The notes below the pieces were generated by a model. The model was not told the DNA's origin and ran no database searches. It worked only from the letters and a program-made list of their open reading frames with translations. A stretch of 64,000 nucleotides of DNA from Acetivibrio clariflavus DSM 19732 (GTDB lineage: Bacteria > Bacillota > Clostridia > Acetivibrionales > Acetivibrionaceae): assembly GCF_000237085.1 (NCBI RefSeq), contig NC_016627.1, positions 248,001-312,000 on the forward strand. The letters run 5' to 3'. The first letter of the stretch is position 1. Each line of letters opens with the position of its first letter. Both the position numbers and the translations under genes were made by a program. Of this stretch, positions 62,610-64,000 are shown piece after piece.

Positions 62610-63365
62610 GTGGAAGAGCTTGGAGAAAGAATCAAAGAGGTAATGACGAGTAATAGAATCGATATACATCTGTTTGGATATACCATACCCATCTCAGATG
62701 CTGTAATAACCATGTGGATAATCATGGGGGTTTTAATAATACTATCCATTATTTTTACACGAAAGCTTGAAACAATTCCCGAGGGAAAGCAAAATGTGGT
62801 AGAAACTATTGTTGAGTTTATAAATAAATTGACCGAAAGTTCGATCGGACATCATTGGAAGCTCTTTGCGCCTTATATTGGAACAGTTCTGCTTTTTCTT
62901 GTTTTTTCGAATACCATATCAATTTTTAACATAATTCCAAGCGGTGAACAACTGTATAAATTGACTCATATTGGGGCACTTAAAAAAATTCCCGATTTTA
63001 ATCTTTTGCCGCCAACAAAGAATGCCAGTGTTGCTATGGGTTTTGCAGTTATGTCCATGATAGCTGTTATTATTTCGGGAATAAGGGTAAATAAAGTAAA
63101 GGGATGGCTTAAGAGTTTTTTGAAGCCTGTTCCGATATTATTGCCCTTTAAAATACTTGATTATTTCATAAGACCTTTATCGTTATGTTTTCGGCAGTAT
63201 GGGAATGTATTGGGAGCAGTTATTATTATGGAGCTGATTTATAGTTCCATGCCGGCATTTCTTCCGGGAGCGTTAAGTATCTATTTTGATATTTTTGACG
63301 GAGTTTTGCAGGCATACGTTTTTGTGTTCCTCACATCACTCTATATTGCTGAGGGCATTGAATAA
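62610..63365 (+). CDS. atpB: F0F1 ATP synthase subunit a
   Basis: The 251-residue membrane protein has the essential Arg helix at PLSLCFRQYGNVLGAVIIME, where subunit a faces the c-ring, and a last helix QAYVFVFLTSLYIAEGIE. N-terminal part starts HLFGYTIPISDAVITMW. It forms the proton (or sodium) half-channels. The start GTG has GAGAAGGTG 8 nt before it. It is followed 13 nt later by atpE. Confidence 0.96.
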   Translation: MEELGERIKEVMTSNRIDIHLFGYTIPISDAVITMWIIMGVLIILSIIFTRKLETIPEGKQNVVETIVEFINKLTESSIGHHWKLFAPYIGTVLLFLVFSNTISIFNIIPSGEQLYKLTHIGALKKIPDFNLLPPTKNASVAMGFAVMSMIAVIISGIRVNKVKGWLKSFLKPVPILLPFKILDYFIRPLSLCFRQYGNVLGAVIIMELIYSSMPAFLPGALSIYFDIFDGVLQAYVFVFLTSLYIAEGIE

Positions 63366-63378
63366 GGAGGTGAAAAGT

Positions 63379-63597
63379 ATGGGTGTTCAGGCATTTGCAA
63401 TAAGTTTGGCATTATTGGCATGTGTAACTGCAGGAATAGGTATCAGCTTTGCTACAGCAAAAGCAGTAGAAGCAGTTGCAAGACAGCCGGAGGCAGCATC
63501 TAAGATCCAAACTGTTATGCTTTTAGGTGCAGCTTTGGCAGAAGCAACAGCTATTTATGGCTTTGTTATTGCATTATTAATGGTATTGTTGAAATAA
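63379..63597 (+). CDS. atpE: F0F1 ATP synthase subunit c
   Basis: The 72-residue two-helix hairpin has the GxGxxxxxA-type first helix (AGIGISFATAKAVEAVARQPEA) split by a polar loop (ARQPEA) and a second helix with the ion-binding Glu (LAEATAIYGFV). The start ATG has AAGGAGGTG 8 nt upstream; a longer in-frame extension overlaps atpB and is not used. The second helix also has Thr two residues after the Glu, and the first helix lacks the Gln of the classical Na+ site, so H+ is more likely; this is not certain. Confidence 0.95.
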   Translation: MGVQAFAISLALLACVTAGIGISFATAKAVEAVARQPEAASKIQTVMLLGAALAEATAIYGFVIALLMVLLK

Positions 63598-63707
63598 GCG
63601 GCAAAATATTATCCTATTAAGATTTTAAGGGGGGTTACAATTAGAACGTATCCCTCTTCTTAAAAGATAATGTTATTGTTTGCACATCCTTGTGAAAGGA
63701 GTTTAAT

Positions 63708-64000
63708 ATGGGTATACTGTTTAATATTCCTGATTTTGTATGGACAATGATAAATCTTGCAGTATTGTACTTGATACTTAGAAAGGTTCTATTTAAGCCT
63801 GTTACCGAGTTTATGGAAAATAGGGCTAATTCCATCAGGCAGCAGTTGGAGGAGTCGAAGGCAAACAATCAAAAAGCTTTGGAGCTTAAGGAAAATTATG
63901 AGAAAATTATTGCCTCGATTCAAATGGAAGCTGAAAAGATAAAGAAGGAAGCAGAAAGGGAAGCACAAGAAAAATACGATGAAATAATTAAGCAGGCTAA
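63708..64000 (+). CDS. atpF: F0F1 ATP synthase subunit b, partial
   Basis: The frame is open to the right edge. An N-terminal membrane helix (FVWTMINLAVLYLILRKVLF) precedes a charged coiled coil (SIRQQLEESKANNQKALELK..), the usual subunit b form. It is the peripheral stalk connecting F0 to F1. The start ATG has GAAAGGAG 7-8 nt before it. The gene follows atpE as in standard atp operons. Confidence 0.95.
   Translation, partial: MGILFNIPDFVWTMINLAVLYLILRKVLFKPVTEFMENRANSIRQQLEESKANNQKALELKENYEKIIASIQMEAEKIKKEAEREAQEKYDEIIKQA

Noticed and set aside
63286-63378. 31-residue extension of atpE
   Set aside because: It overlaps atpB in another frame. The ATG at 63379 gives the normal 72-residue subunit c with a good ribosome site.

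Overview
The window is low-GC Firmicute DNA. It most likely comes from an anaerobic, cellulolytic Clostridia species of the Acetivibrio/Clostridium thermocellum type. I infer this from the strong AGGAGG ribosome sites, a large cell-surface xylanase with SLH anchoring, and a housekeeping run (prfA, ywlC, ywlE, rpiB, upp, a dCMP deaminase, wecA, wecB, atpI-B-E-F) in typical Firmicute order. I recognised no rRNA, tRNA or CRISPR array.

Region 1 (1-4.8 kb) is accessory. It holds a partial CHC2 zinc-finger (primase-like) gene on the minus strand, a SpoVS-like small protein behind an elaborate structured leader, a GGDEF protein with an intact inhibitory site, a stand-alone DGQHR (DndB-like) protein and two unknowns.

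Region 2 (4.9-22.1 kb) is a complete type 1 BREX anti-phage operon: brxA, brxB, brxC, pglX, pglZ, an unrecognised coiled-coil gene with one hydrophobic segment, and brxL. It is followed by three closely spaced genes: a nuclease with a probable RAMA domain, an ADP-ribosylglycohydrolase and a zinc-ribbon protein.

Region 3 (22.2-36.1 kb) is a defence and toxin-antitoxin patchwork. Two unlike copies of a three-gene module (small HTH regulator, ImmA/IrrE metallopeptidase, PIN-like protein) flank an Rpn-like protein, small membrane proteins, a tyrosine recombinase and a Hachiman pair (hamA, and hamB with a C-terminal HIRAN domain).

Region 4 (36.3-45.2 kb) is a Tn7-like transposition operon, tnsA-tnsB-tnsC-tniQ/tnsD, with overlapping genes. 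TnsB keeps its DDE triad and TnsC its ATPase motifs, but TnsA has lost two of its three catalytic residues. Next comes an AlbA_2/HATPase (Schlafen-like) gene bracketed by seven copies of a TG(T/A)(C/T)GCAATTA-type site and by a longer degenerate direct repeat.

Region 5 (45.9-64 kb) looks like core chromosome. It holds an SF0329-like protein, the SLH xylanase (with a 425-bp CBM duplication differing at 3 positions), a DUF2089/DUF4097 pair, and the housekeeping cluster running off the right edge inside atpF.

The accessory intergenic regions are rich in long hairpins. Several have G-U wobble pairs that only work in + strand RNA, and two hide the Shine-Dalgarno of the next gene. The most interesting items are the four-arm nested leader before the SpoVS-like gene, the altered TnsA, the extra BREX gene, the duplicated HTH/ImmA/PIN modules with visible operators, and the site array around the AlbA_2 gene.
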